Of a DNA stretch of 64,000 nt, positions 17,627-27,388 are shown piece by piece. The DNA is taken from positions 186,001 through 250,000 of the forward strand of contig NZ_JAFBGL010000004.1 in the NCBI RefSeq assembly GCF_016811075.1. The letters are read 5' to 3'. The stretch is from Oceaniferula flava (GTDB lineage: Bacteria > Verrucomicrobiota > Verrucomicrobiia > Verrucomicrobiales > Akkermansiaceae). The notes below the pieces were generated by a model that had not been told where the DNA came from, did not search any database, and worked only from the letters and a program-made list of their open reading frames with translations. Position 1 is the first letter of the stretch, and each line of letters opens with the position of its first letter. Both the position numbers and the translations under genes were made by a program.

Positions 17627-18802
17627 ATGTTAACTCAAACTCACCTGACACGCTGGGCTGACGTCTTGGTCCGACACGCCACAGATATCAAACCTGGCGA
17701 CATTGTCCGCATCACCGCCCAAACCAATGCTGAGCCGCTTCTCGTGGCCGTTTACCGCAAGGTGCTTGAAGCTGGTGGCATGCCGGTGGTGAACTGCCGC
17801 CCGGAGGCACTCGGTGAAGCCTTTTTCGAACTGGCCAATGAAGATCAGCTCGACTGGGCCAGCCCATTCGCCCAGCTGGAAACCGAGAAGGTGGACGCCA
17901 CCATCAACATCGCCGCCAGCACCAACCTGCGCACCATGGATCAGTTCGATCCCGCCATCATCCAGCGCGCCGCCAAGGCGAACCGCGCCAGCCGCGAGCT
18001 GTTCTTCCAGCGCGCTGCCGTGGCCGATGATCCGAGCCTCGACTCCGAGCTCAAGCCGCTGCTGTGGTCGACCACCCTTTTCCCCACCAATGCCTACGCC
18101 CAAGACGCCGGCATGAGCCTCAGCGCCTACAGTGAATTTGTCATCAAAGCCTGCCAGCTCAACCAAGAGGACCCTGTCGCCTTCTGGCAGCAGCTCGATG
18201 AGTGGCAGAGCCTGCTCGCCGAGAAACTGATGCAAGGCAGCGAACTGCACTTCTACACCCCGGCCGGCACCGATCTCACCGTGAACACCGCGGACATGCG
18301 CTGGCTTTCCAGCCCGGGCCGCAAGAACTTCCCTGACGGTGAAGTTTACTCCGGACCGAACCTGAACGCCGACAATGGCGGCGCAGACGGCGTGGTATTC
18401 TTCGACAAACGCTGCGTCTACCAAGGTCACGCGGTGCGCAACGCTCGCATCGTGATGGAAAACGGCCGCGCCACCGAGGTCACTGCCGAAGAGGGAGAAG
18501 ACTTCCTGATTTCCATGCTCGACCAGGACGAGGGAGCTCGCCGCATCGGTGAAGTCGCCTTCGGCACCAACCGCGCGATCGACACCCCAACCGGCCAGAT
18601 CCTCTATGATGAAAAAATGGGGGGCTCGTTCCACCTTGCCTTCGGTGCCGGCTACCCGGAAACCGGCAACGTCAACAAGAGCGCGCTGCACTGGGACCTC
18701 ATCGCATCGCTCGGCGAAGGCTCGAAAGTCACTCTCGATGGCGAACCGTTCTGCATCGACGGCAAGTTCGTCACCATGCCGCCGGAAGTCACCTGGCTCT
18801 AA
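17627..18802 (+). CDS. M29 family aminopeptidase (AmpS/AmpT/PepS type)
   Basis: 391 residues, near the family's usual 400. The M29 landmarks are visible: KNFPDGEVYSGPN with the first metal-binding glutamate, RIGEVAFGTNRAI with the second, GSFHLAFGAGYPETG with the histidine, and NKSALHWDLIASL with the His-x-Asp pair near the C terminus. These bind two divalent metal ions. It should be a cytoplasmic exopeptidase. A divergent gap of 258 bases separates it from the zinc peptidase gene. It begins a rightward run with a PDZ/HEAT protein and another aminopeptidase. Confidence 0.9.
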   Translation: MLTQTHLTRWADVLVRHATDIKPGDIVRITAQTNAEPLLVAVYRKVLEAGGMPVVNCRPEALGEAFFELANEDQLDWASPFAQLETEKVDATINIAASTNLRTMDQFDPAIIQRAAKANRASRELFFQRAAVADDPSLDSELKPLLWSTTLFPTNAYAQDAGMSLSAYSEFVIKACQLNQEDPVAFWQQLDEWQSLLAEKLMQGSELHFYTPAGTDLTVNTADMRWLSSPGRKNFPDGEVYSGPNLNADNGGADGVVFFDKRCVYQGHAVRNARIVMENGRATEVTAEEGEDFLISMLDQDEGARRIGEVAFGTNRAIDTPTGQILYDEKMGGSFHLAFGAGYPETGNVNKSALHWDLIASLGEGSKVTLDGEPFCIDGKFVTMPPEVTWL

Positions 18803-18826
18803 CTCAGCTCTCATCCATCACATCCC

Positions 18827-21316
18827 ATGATCGCACAATTGACCAAAACCACCGCCTGCCTGGCCCTGCTCAGTCTGGCCCCATTCGCCCAAGGCGCCCG
18901 GCTCACCGAGCAGCCGGTCCCTGATTTCACCAAGGGAGATCCGATTGGTGAACGGCACGACTGGAACCTCGGACCCACCGGCGCACGCGGCTGGATGTGG
19001 GGCTGGAAACTGCAGACCACCAAGGCGCGGCAAATCTATGTCACCCAGGTGGACGCCGGTTCCCCAGCGGACGGGGTTTTGGCTCAAGGTGATGTGATCC
19101 TGGGAGTGGGTGGAAAAGACTTCAGCAGCGATGCGCGGATTGCCTTTGGCAATGCCATCACCGCCGCCGAAGCCACCGACGGCAAGCTGCTGCTCAATGT
19201 TTGGAAAAAGGGCAAGACCAGCCAAGTCACGCTTCAGCTGCCGGCACTCGGCGCTTATGGTGACGCGCTGCTATCGTCTGAAAAGTCTCAGAAAATCGTC
19301 GACGCCGGCTGCAAGCACATGGCCGAGCGTCTCGAGCGTGAGCTGGCCGATATCGATTACTCCAGCTGGGTCTCGAAACGCGGCCCGAGAGGCTACTCCT
19401 CCCGTGAGATCATGAACACGGTGGACGCCCTGGCGCTGCTCGCCTCCGGCAAGCCGGAATACGCGGACCTCGTCAAACAATACGCCCATCTGGTTGCTCC
19501 CCAGCAGCTCAACCTGCCGCTCTCGCCCACCGTGGGCATGGCGTCTTGGGGCTGGGGATACATCAATCTTTTCCTCTGTGAATACCACCTCGCCACCGCC
19601 GATGACTTCGTGCTGCCTGCCATTGAGAAATACAGCACCAGCATTGCCAAGGGGCAGAGCTTCATCGGCTCGTGGGGGCACGCCATGGCATGGCCGGTTT
19701 ACAACCAAGGAAAAATCCACGGCTCGCTCGGCGGCTACGGGGCACTCAATAGCGCCGGCCTGATCTGCCACATGTCGATGGTGATGGCGGAGAAATGCGG
19801 CGTCCAGAACGCTGAGATCAGCCAAGCGATCGAGAAGGCAAACAAGTTCATGGGCTTCTACGCCGGCAAGGGCGCCATCCCATACGGCGACCACTTTCCA
19901 GGCTGGGACCGCCACGACGACAACGGCAAGAACTCGATGGCCGCTGTGATTTTCGACCTGCAGAACATGCGCGACAAAGCGCAGTTCTTCGCCCACATGT
20001 CCGTGGCCTCCTACGGCGAGCGCGAGCGTGGTCACACTGGCAATTACTTCAGCTACGTCTGGGGTCCGCTCGGCACTCAGCGCGTTGGCACCGAGGCCAC
20101 CGAGGCCTTCATGAAAAAGCAACTTTGGTTCTACGATATGAACCGCGCCTGGGACGGCAGCTTCCCTTACCAAGGTGGAGCGAACTCCGGCAAAGGTGAG
20201 CACTCCTACAAAGGATGGGACGCCACCGGAGCCTTCGTGCTGAGCTACACCCTGCCGCTGAAGAAGCTGCACATCACCGGCAAGTCCATCGATGCCAGCC
20301 AGAAACTCACCGGCAGCAAGCTGGCCTCCGTGATCGAAGCGGGTGCCGGTTTCAGCAACTGGGACGAAGGGACTGATTACTTCGTCGAGAAATCTCCCGA
20401 GGAACTGATCGCCGCGCTGAAAAGCTGGTCGCCTGCCGTGCGCTTCCGCGCTGCCGCCGCCATTGCCAAGAAAGAAGGTGGCGAAAAACTCATCCCCGAG
20501 CTGATCACCATGTTGGAAAGCGACAGCCTGACCACGCGCTACGGTGCATGCCAAGGTCTCGGCGCACTGAACGAGCGTGCTGCCGCCGCGGTGAAGCCCC
20601 TGCAATCGCTGCTCTGGGAAAAAGACGCCTGGTTGCGCATTCAGGCCGCCTCCGCGCTGGCCAACATCGGCGAGGCCTCCAAGTCCGCCATCCCCGCCCT
20701 GCTCAAGCTGGCAATCACCGAGAGCGATGCGGATCCGCTGCAAATCACCCAACGCTACATCGCCTTCGGCCTGTTTGACGCCCGCGGCGTTTACGGAAAG
20801 AAAGGCCTGCTTTCGAAATCGCTCAAGGACATCGATCGCGACCTGCTCTACAAGGCGGTGCAGAAAATCCTCACCAACCCGGACGGCCGCACCCGTGGCA
20901 CCGTGGGCTCTGTTTACAAGACCCTCAGCTTCGAGGAGCTCAAGCCACTGCTGCCCGCCATTGTCAAAGCCATCGAAGAACCCAGCCCCAGCGGTGTGAT
21001 GTTCTCGAACGATATCCGCCTGCAGGGTGTCGAGATGCTCGCTCACTACAAAGTGCGCGAAGGCATGGCTCTCTGCTTGCAAATCCTCGAGATCGACAAA
21101 TGGGGCAAACGCAGACGCATCAGCAAGAGCCTCGATGTGCTCGCCAGCTACGGCGGTGCTGCGAAACCGGTCATCCCACAGCTGCACCAGCTGGAGAAAG
21201 ACCTGCTCGTGCACCCGGAAGCCAAGGGCCTAACACCTCAGATCGAACAAGTGCGCAAGCTCATCAACGACATCGAAACAGCAAAAACCGCTGTCAAACT
21301 TCGCACTCTCGACTAA
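18827..21316 (+). CDS. Exported PDZ, DUF6288-like and HEAT-repeat protein
   Basis: 829 residues with a signal peptide (about 23 residues). A PDZ-like domain is at about 60-130 (VTQVDAGSPADGVLAQGDVILGVGGKDF). Residues 140-500 form a helical barrel-like domain rich in Trp and Gly, resembling DUF6288 proteins of PVC bacteria. From about 520 there are HEAT repeats (LKSWSPAVRFRAAAAIAKKE; WLRIQAASALANIGEASKSAIPALLKL). It is probably periplasmic and acts as a scaffold or binding protein; catalysis is not evident. It lies between two aminopeptidase genes with gaps of 24 and 35 bases, so peptide handling is plausible but unproven. Confidence 0.75.
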   Translation: MIAQLTKTTACLALLSLAPFAQGARLTEQPVPDFTKGDPIGERHDWNLGPTGARGWMWGWKLQTTKARQIYVTQVDAGSPADGVLAQGDVILGVGGKDFSSDARIAFGNAITAAEATDGKLLLNVWKKGKTSQVTLQLPALGAYGDALLSSEKSQKIVDAGCKHMAERLERELADIDYSSWVSKRGPRGYSSREIMNTVDALALLASGKPEYADLVKQYAHLVAPQQLNLPLSPTVGMASWGWGYINLFLCEYHLATADDFVLPAIEKYSTSIAKGQSFIGSWGHAMAWPVYNQGKIHGSLGGYGALNSAGLICHMSMVMAEKCGVQNAEISQAIEKANKFMGFYAGKGAIPYGDHFPGWDRHDDNGKNSMAAVIFDLQNMRDKAQFFAHMSVASYGERERGHTGNYFSYVWGPLGTQRVGTEATEAFMKKQLWFYDMNRAWDGSFPYQGGANSGKGEHSYKGWDATGAFVLSYTLPLKKLHITGKSIDASQKLTGSKLASVIEAGAGFSNWDEGTDYFVEKSPEELIAALKSWSPAVRFRAAAAIAKKEGGEKLIPELITMLESDSLTTRYGACQGLGALNERAAAAVKPLQSLLWEKDAWLRIQAASALANIGEASKSAIPALLKLAITESDADPLQITQRYIAFGLFDARGVYGKKGLLSKSLKDIDRDLLYKAVQKILTNPDGRTRGTVGSVYKTLSFEELKPLLPAIVKAIEEPSPSGVMFSNDIRLQGVEMLAHYKVREGMALCLQILEIDKWGKRRRISKSLDVLASYGGAAKPVIPQLHQLEKDLLVHPEAKGLTPQIEQVRKLINDIETAKTAVKLRTLD

Positions 21317-21351
21317 TCTATCACCTAACAACAATCCCCGCCCACTGATCC

Positions 21352-22536
21352 ATGTCAGCCATTCAAGCCAACAGCCAGAAAACCTCCCGCCGCAAGCCGA
21401 AGTCATCCATTCTGTTTCACGCAGATGCCAATGACCCGGACATGCTCTACTTCAGCCGCTTCAACGCCTTCGATCCTTACATCGCCCTGACGCTGGGGAG
21501 AAAAAAAGTAGGCATCTCCCACGCCATGGAATACGGCCGCATGGAGAAGGAGTCTGACTTCGATGAAATCCTGCTACTCTCCGAGGTGCAGGCCGGAGCG
21601 CGCAAACGCTTCAATCTGGAACAAGGCCAAGCGGCAAACACCAGCCAAATGGTCGCCCATCTGGCCAAGGAGTATGGCATCGATGAGTTCAAAGTGGGAG
21701 ACCGATTCCCCACCGGCCTCGCCTTCGCCCTGCGCGATGCCGGCATTCAGGTTTCGCCATGCAAACCAGGCACGCTTTTCCCAGAGCGCATCATCAAGAA
21801 CAATGATGAGATCAAGCTGATGAAAAAAGCCAACGAGGCGGCCTGCGCCGGCTTCCAAATCGTTGCTAAGACCCTCGCCGAATCCAAGGTGAAGAAAGGG
21901 CAACTGATCCACAGCGGTCGCGTGCTCACCGCCGAACGCATCCGCGAGCTCATCGGGCAGGCGACGCTTGGCAAGGGCGCTGTTGCTCTGCACACCATCG
22001 CCTCCCCGGGCGACCAAGCGGTCGATAACCACTGCGCCGGCTACGGCCCGATCCGTGAAGGCGAGCTGATTGTGGTGGATATTTTCCCACGTCGTCAGGA
22101 AGACGGCTACTGGGGCGACATGACCCGCACCTTCCTCAAGGGCAAAGCCAGCGATGCCCAACGTCGCCTGGTCCGCACCGTCAAGAAGGCGCACCAGATG
22201 TCGCTGGACATGATCAAACCTGGCGCCACCGGCAGCAAGGTGCACCGCGATGTGCAGGCCTTTTTTGTCAAAGAAGGTTACGAGACCACCACCGACACTT
22301 CCCAGCCGGAAGGATTCTTCCACGCGCTCGGCCACGGTGTGGGGCTGGAAATCCACGAGAGCCCGATCATTGCCCCGCGTGGCAAATGGCGCTTCAAGAA
22401 AGGCATGGTCGTCACCACAGAACCCGGCCTGTATTACTACGGCCTCGGCGGCTGCCGCATCGAAGATTCCCTGCAAGTCACCGCAGACGGTAACCAAAAA
22501 TTAGCCAAAGCTCCCTACAAGTGGGAGATCGCCTAG
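21352..22536 (+). CDS. M24 family Xaa-Pro aminopeptidase
   Basis: 394 residues, creatinase/prolidase fold. The five metal ligands are all identifiable: Asp in VVDIFPRRQ, Asp in WGDMTRTF, His in FFHALGHGVGLEIHE, Glu in VTTEPGLYY and Glu in CRIEDSLQV. There is no signal peptide, so it is cytoplasmic. It removes N-terminal residues next to proline, complementing the M29 enzyme two genes upstream. It lies 12 bases before the glycosidase gene. Confidence 0.92.
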   Translation: MSAIQANSQKTSRRKPKSSILFHADANDPDMLYFSRFNAFDPYIALTLGRKKVGISHAMEYGRMEKESDFDEILLLSEVQAGARKRFNLEQGQAANTSQMVAHLAKEYGIDEFKVGDRFPTGLAFALRDAGIQVSPCKPGTLFPERIIKNNDEIKLMKKANEAACAGFQIVAKTLAESKVKKGQLIHSGRVLTAERIRELIGQATLGKGAVALHTIASPGDQAVDNHCAGYGPIREGELIVVDIFPRRQEDGYWGDMTRTFLKGKASDAQRRLVRTVKKAHQMSLDMIKPGATGSKVHRDVQAFFVKEGYETTTDTSQPEGFFHALGHGVGLEIHESPIIAPRGKWRFKKGMVVTTEPGLYYYGLGGCRIEDSLQVTADGNQKLAKAPYKWEIA

Positions 22537-22548
22537 AACCACTTCCCT

Positions 22549-24855
22549 ATGATCAAAAACGCGCTTCTCCTCTCACTCGCCCTCGCCTCCAGCAGCCTGC
22601 TGACTACCACGTCCCTGCAGGCAGAAACACCCGACCGTGTCCCGGACATCGACGCCGTGAACTGGGGCGAGATGCTCGCTCGGCACGATCTGATTTGGAA
22701 CCAACTACCCAAGCGCTGGGATGAAGCGCCCTTCCTCGGCAATGGCGAGCAGGGCACGATGATGTATCAGCTGAACCCGCGCACCCTGCGCTGGGACGTC
22801 GGCTGCTCGGCGGCCCACGATCATCGTCCGATGGCGAAGGATGATCTCACCGAGAAAAATGTCACCGTGCTGAATCGTGGCCGGCATTTCATCGGTCACC
22901 TCGAAATTCGCCTGCCTGCCAACCTCAGCGGCGGCAGCAGCCGACTCGATCTCTGGAATGCGGAAGCGACCGGCACCCTCGAAGCCAAGGCCGGAAAAGT
23001 CGAGTGGCACACCATCGCCCACGCCAATGAGCCGGTGATGCGCTTTGAGCTCAAAGGCAGCGGCAGCCTTAAGGACACTAAATTTTCCTACGTCCCCCAC
23101 GCCGCCACCAACCCACGCGCGCAGCGGGCCAAGATCCCACGAACACCCGCCAACCCAGTCGCCGTGGTCAGCGAGCTGCCGGACGGGGTGCACACCTCGG
23201 TGCACAACCTGCACGCCGGCGGTCAAACGGCCGTGGCCTGGAAACAAATCCAAAGCGGCGGCAGCACCCGCCTCTGGCTCAGCGTGAAACACAGTTTCCC
23301 CGGCAAGGAAGCCAGCAGCATGGCGGTGGCCGCCGTGCGCAAGGCCGCCAAGGCGGATCAAGCCGAATGGTTAGCCGCCCACCGCACGTGGTGGCACGAC
23401 TTCTACCCGGCGAGCTTTGTTTCCACCGGCGACCCCTACTGGGACTCGTTCTACTGGGTGCAGCAGTATAAAATCGCCAGCGCCACCCGCGACAAGGGAT
23501 GGATCATGGACAACCAAGGCCCGTGGCTGCAACCGACCGCTTGGAATGCCCTCTGGTGGAACTTAAACGTGCAGGTGGCACACAGCAATGGCACCACCGC
23601 CAACCGCCGTGAGATGGTCAGCGCCCTCAGCCACCGCCTCGACATCCTCCGCGACAACCTCGCTCTGAACGTTGCCCCGAAATACCGTGCGGACTCGTAT
23701 TCCATCGGTCGCAACACCTCGAACTGGGACCTGCTCGGCTACTCCGGCGAACCTGGAAAAGGTCGACCCAAGTTCGACGCCTCCATCGGCCGCGAGTGCG
23801 GCAACCTGATCTGGGCGATGCACAATGTGGACATGGAATACCGCTACTGGCAGGACAAGGAGCTGCGCGACAAGGTGCTCTACCCGATTTTGCTCAAGGC
23901 AGTGAACTACTACCGCCATTTCCTAACAGAGGGAGCGGACGGACTGCTGCATTTACCCAAAACTTACAGCCCGGAATACCGCATTGCCGAGGACTGCTCC
24001 TACGATATCGATCTACTCCGCTGGGGCAACAACCGCCTACTCGAGCTCGCCGCCGAACAGGGGCTGACCGAGAAAGACGAGCCGCTGATCAAGGAGTGGA
24101 AAACCATCCAAGCCAAGCTCACCCCCACGCATGTGAACGAAACCGGTTTCATGATTGGTAAAAACGTCGCCCTCACCGGCGGCCACCGTCACTGGTCGCA
24201 CCTGCTCTCGATTTACCCGCTCCGCACCATCACTCCGGAGAACGATAAAGACCGCGAGCTCATCCTGCGCAGCCTGAACCACTGGCACAGCTTTAAAAAA
24301 GGTGGCGCCGGCTACTCCGTGACCGGCGGCTCCTGCATGGCCTCCCTGCTCGGCGATGGCGATCGGGCCCTGGAGTTCCTCAATCGACTCAAACGATTCC
24401 TCCGCGCTAACACCTTCTACTCGGAAATCGGCCTACCGGTGATCGAGACCCCGATCCACGGCGCCACCGCGATGCAGGAAATGCTGCTGCAGAGCTGGGG
24501 CGAGCGACTGCGCATCTTCCCTGCCGTTCCCAAGCAATGGCCCGATGTGCAGTTCCATCAGCTACGGGGCGAAGGCGCTTACTTGGTCAGCGCTCGGCGT
24601 GAAAACGATCGCACCAGCTGGGCTCTGATCCAATCGGAAGCCGGCGGCACGGTCGAAGTCGATGCCCAGATTGCCAATGCCCAGTGGACCAGCTCCAAGG
24701 GCGTGAAAGTCACCAAATCGGGAAACGGCATCTATCAGATCACCACCGAGCCAAGAAATTGGGTGCTGTTCTGGCCCAAGGGAACCGCTCAGCCGAAGGT
24801 CAAAGTCACCGCCATCCCCCTGCGCGGCAAGCCGCACCGCTTTGGCCAACCGTAA
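22549..24855 (+). CDS. Exported GH95-like glycoside hydrolase
   Basis: 768 residues with a signal peptide (about 24 residues). The N terminus resembles the beta-sandwich of GH95 (WDEAPFLGNGEQGTMMYQL). The middle is an (alpha/alpha)6 barrel with NQGPWLQPTAWNALWWNLNVQ and SWDLLGYS/ECGNLIWAMHN-like segments, followed by VNETGFMIGKNVALTGGHRHWSHL and a C-terminal beta domain. GH95 enzymes are mostly alpha-L-fucosidases or galactosidases, so release of fucose or galactose from polysaccharide is the best guess; other six-hairpin glycosidase families cannot be excluded by eye. It is probably co-transcribed with the aminopeptidase upstream. Confidence 0.65.
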   Translation: MIKNALLLSLALASSSLLTTTSLQAETPDRVPDIDAVNWGEMLARHDLIWNQLPKRWDEAPFLGNGEQGTMMYQLNPRTLRWDVGCSAAHDHRPMAKDDLTEKNVTVLNRGRHFIGHLEIRLPANLSGGSSRLDLWNAEATGTLEAKAGKVEWHTIAHANEPVMRFELKGSGSLKDTKFSYVPHAATNPRAQRAKIPRTPANPVAVVSELPDGVHTSVHNLHAGGQTAVAWKQIQSGGSTRLWLSVKHSFPGKEASSMAVAAVRKAAKADQAEWLAAHRTWWHDFYPASFVSTGDPYWDSFYWVQQYKIASATRDKGWIMDNQGPWLQPTAWNALWWNLNVQVAHSNGTTANRREMVSALSHRLDILRDNLALNVAPKYRADSYSIGRNTSNWDLLGYSGEPGKGRPKFDASIGRECGNLIWAMHNVDMEYRYWQDKELRDKVLYPILLKAVNYYRHFLTEGADGLLHLPKTYSPEYRIAEDCSYDIDLLRWGNNRLLELAAEQGLTEKDEPLIKEWKTIQAKLTPTHVNETGFMIGKNVALTGGHRHWSHLLSIYPLRTITPENDKDRELILRSLNHWHSFKKGGAGYSVTGGSCMASLLGDGDRALEFLNRLKRFLRANTFYSEIGLPVIETPIHGATAMQEMLLQSWGERLRIFPAVPKQWPDVQFHQLRGEGAYLVSARRENDRTSWALIQSEAGGTVEVDAQIANAQWTSSKGVKVTKSGNGIYQITTEPRNWVLFWPKGTAQPKVKVTAIPLRGKPHRFGQP

Positions 24856-25000
24856 AAAAGTGTTTCAGTAAACGTTACAGAATGTATCCTTCCACGCTGG
24901 GTCAACTTTTACCCTTCATGACTCAAAATAGACCATCGCCTCCCCCCATCTGAATCGCTTACGTTGAACCTGTTGTAATTAGTTATGGTGTCACACATAA

Positions 25001-25016
25001 CAAGTGCAGGCACTTG
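25001..25016. promoter_or_regulatory. Perfect palindrome before the PEP-CTERM gene
   Basis: CAAGTGC-AG-GCACTTG, seven paired bases on each side, ends 20 bases before the start codon. It could be an operator, for example for the nearby GntR/LacI regulator, or a leader hairpin. The rest of 24856-25035 has no coding potential. Confidence 0.45.
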
Positions 25017-25035
25017 ACCAACCAAAAAAAAGCAC

Positions 25036-25866
25036 ATGAAGAATAGAACAATTAACACACTCGGCACACTCAGTGCCCTAGTATTGAGCGCTGGCCTGGC
25101 CAACGCCACCATCGTCTATCAAGACACCTTCGACGCAGCTGACGGCATCGGCACCAACACCGGCATTGGTGGTGGCCTAGTTAGCGGAACCAACATCGAC
25201 GACGCAGATCCGTTTGATGATGTAACTGGCAATGCTGTCGCACAGACCAACAGTGGCAACCGACTTACGTGGGCGCATACTGCGAATCAGTTTGTTCTCA
25301 ACTCGGGGTTCACACTCACAGTAACCTTCACCACAGCCGAACAAGCTGACACGTTCCCGTCGTTCACCTCCTCATTCGGCCTCGTCGATGAAGTCACCGT
25401 CACCACGCCTGCCGCTGACGGAGTAGGAGCATCCGGCAACCTGAATGCCTATTTATACACGGACCAAGCTTCTTTGAATACCGTGGGCTTTTCGCTGGCT
25501 AACCGCCCCGATCACGCCAACCCCGAAGCCCCAGGTCTCTACACTGACTTCGGAACACTCTCCTTGGCTTCCTCTGATCTTAACAGCGCCATTGTTTACG
25601 GCACCGAACAAACCTTCACCCTCACCGTCAACGCTGACGGCAGTGCTGCGTTTGATCTTGATGGAACCTCCGGCACACTTGCCGCCGGCGCTCTTTCCAG
25701 CCTGTTCACAGATTCTGCAGATGGCGCCTACCACTTTGTTGCCTACTCACAAGGCAACCCAGGACTCACTCTGAACTCCGTCACCATCGACGCCGTTCCA
25801 GAACCATCGTCCGCAGCTCTGCTCGGACTGGGTGGCATCGCTCTGCTGCTTCGTCGCCGCAAGTAA
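25036..25866 (+). CDS. PEP-CTERM-anchored exported protein
   Basis: 276 residues with a signal peptide (MKNRTINTLGTLSALVLSAGLANA). The middle is Thr/Asp/Gly-rich and beta-strand-rich, like a LamG/concanavalin-type sandwich. The C terminus has the full sorting signal: AVPEPSSAALLGLGGIALLLRRRK, with the PEP motif, a hydrophobic helix and a basic cluster. Such proteins are processed by exosortase and sent to the cell surface or extracellular matrix. No exosortase is in the window. A strong terminator follows. Confidence 0.85.
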   Translation: MKNRTINTLGTLSALVLSAGLANATIVYQDTFDAADGIGTNTGIGGGLVSGTNIDDADPFDDVTGNAVAQTNSGNRLTWAHTANQFVLNSGFTLTVTFTTAEQADTFPSFTSSFGLVDEVTVTTPAADGVGASGNLNAYLYTDQASLNTVGFSLANRPDHANPEAPGLYTDFGTLSLASSDLNSAIVYGTEQTFTLTVNADGSAAFDLDGTSGTLAAGALSSLFTDSADGAYHFVAYSQGNPGLTLNSVTIDAVPEPSSAALLGLGGIALLLRRRK

Positions 25867-25966
25867 GCCGCCAAACAAATTTCGGTGCCGCGTAGCCGGC
25901 CTCTTCACGGCGGGCCTCGCGGCACCATTTACCATACCACACTACGATCTTCACACTACGATCCAC

Positions 25967-26005
25967 AAAAAAGGAGTAGCCTTCATCTGAGGCTACTCCT
26001 TTTTT
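25967..26005. terminator. Bidirectional intrinsic terminator
   Basis: A 10-bp perfect stem (GGAGTAGCCT / AGGCTACTCC) with a 7-base loop, flanked by A6 on the left and T6 on the right. It serves the PEP-CTERM gene and the convergent regulator gene. Confidence 0.92.
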
Positions 26006-26034
26006 ACGCAATGAAATCGTCTTTTGTGGACGGA

Positions 26035-27129
26035 CTACTTGAATTTGACGGTCGCGCGGGGCACCGGCCCGATCGTGCCCCCGAGGACAAACTCCGCCGG
26101 GTCGGTATCGCATTTGATTTCTACATTCCCCCGCTTCACCCCCATGGACCAGCGACCGATGCGTTTGATGATCGGCTCATTCTGCCAGCGCACGTGGGCT
26201 ACCGGCGGAGAGAACCAGTAGAAGGCTGGGTCATCATCAGTGGCCATTAGTGACACCTGTTCGGGCACCAAAATCCCGTGTTTGGCAAGAAACTGCTGGG
26301 TGCCCACCCACATCGGCACCTCGTCCATGATCAGAGCAGTAGGAGGAGTGACCCGGAACAGCTCACTCAGCAGACGGTGAAAGCCTTCCGGCGTCTCTTC
26401 CCAGTCGGGGATGTTGTAGCTACTGGTTTCGATTCCATTCGATTCCAGCTCAGCCAAGAACATCCGCTCGAAGGAGCCGAGCTGTGGCACCCTGCGTTCG
26501 ACGCGAGTCAGGAATACGATGCGGCGGTGACCGTATTCGATCAATTTGCGCACCCCCTCGAGAATGGCGACACTCTTACTCGGTCCCACTCTGGAAATTG
26601 GCAACCCTCCAGCCCGTCCAAAGATCGCCAGGCATGGCAGAGATTGATCTGCAAACCACTCCAGAACCTCGCGTGAGCCTGCCACTACCAAGCAGGCATT
26701 CACTGGATTCTTAGCCAGCATCCCTTTGACCCGACTGACATCGTGCTTCAACTGCCGCAGGTCTTCTTTGAAGATAAAGGACTCGAAACCCAAACTTTCC
26801 AAATGGTGCTGCACCTCGATGATCAACTGCTGGAACTGGGCAATCTGCTCCGAGAGAGGCTCCGGCATTAGGATGCCAATGCGGATGGTCTTCTTCTGCG
26901 GTGCCTTGCGGTTGACCGAGTAGCGGCTGTAGCCATTCTCTGAAAGCTCCACCAGGCCCTCGTCCTCCAATATGCGCAATGCTGCGCGCATTGTCAGTTT
27001 GGAGACCCCTGCCTCTTCAGCTAATTTCACGACACCGGGGAGCCGACCACTCAAGGTCCCTTTCTCCAGTGAATCACGTAGCAAATCCGCGCTTTGCTCA
27101 ATAATCGAACGACGTTTTAATGGCTTCAT
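26035..27129 (-). CDS. GntR/LacI hybrid transcriptional regulator
   Basis: 364 residues. The N-terminal winged helix is GntR-like (about residues 10-75: ADLLRDSLEKGTLSGRLPG, then GVSKLTMRAALRILEDEGLVEL). The rest is a LacI-type periplasmic-binding-protein fold for an effector sugar (TIRIGILMPEP, RKLIEYGHRRIVFLTR, TALIMDEVPMW, PPVAHVRWQ). Such hybrids are frequent in Verrucomicrobiota, where they control polysaccharide-use genes. Candidate targets are the neighbouring PEP-CTERM genes and the GH36/sulfatase operon. It is probably monocistronic. Confidence 0.88.
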   Translation of the reverse strand: MKPLKRRSIIEQSADLLRDSLEKGTLSGRLPGVVKLAEEAGVSKLTMRAALRILEDEGLVELSENGYSRYSVNRKAPQKKTIRIGILMPEPLSEQIAQFQQLIIEVQHHLESLGFESFIFKEDLRQLKHDVSRVKGMLAKNPVNACLVVAGSREVLEWFADQSLPCLAIFGRAGGLPISRVGPSKSVAILEGVRKLIEYGHRRIVFLTRVERRVPQLGSFERMFLAELESNGIETSSYNIPDWEETPEGFHRLLSELFRVTPPTALIMDEVPMWVGTQQFLAKHGILVPEQVSLMATDDDPAFYWFSPPVAHVRWQNEPIIKRIGRWSMGVKRGNVEIKCDTDPAEFVLGGTIGPVPRATVKFK

Positions 27130-27328
27130 CTTGGTAATGGTGAGTTGTAGTATCTATGGGTTAATCAATCACCCAGCATAATACAGGCCAAATTCTTACC
27201 TAGCCAATTTTTAATCCCTATTTTGTGCCGATTCTTGAATTTGGGTTCCCCAGCAAAGAGAACTGGGCACTCACGATAAATACCTCTGTATAAGTGCACT
27301 AAAACAGTCGATTTAATGCATCTAAACT

Positions 27329-27360
27329 AAAAAAAGGGAACTTGCAGTGCAAGTTCCCTT
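27329..27360 (-). terminator. Intrinsic terminator of the second PEP-CTERM gene
   Basis: A 12-bp stem (AAGGGAACTTGC / GCAAGTTCCCTT) with a 3-base loop, followed on the minus strand by a T-run of seven. Confidence 0.9.
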
Positions 27361-27388
27361 CTAAATGAATGGATCACCTGTGCGTGAA

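Noticed and set aside
17630-18814. Long open frame (394 codons) antisense to the M29 aminopeptidase gene
   Set aside because: It mirrors the codon structure of a clear family gene on the other strand, has low-complexity Gly/Val/Glu composition and no recognisable domain.
19271-21214. Open frame of 647 codons antisense to the PDZ/HEAT gene
   Set aside because: Shadow of the real gene in GC-rich DNA; His/Gly/Val-rich composition without motifs.
24868-24882. GTAA-ACG-TTAC palindrome, considered as a LacI-type operator
   Set aside because: Only four paired bases on each side and it lies just after a stop codon, far from the next start; too weak to list.
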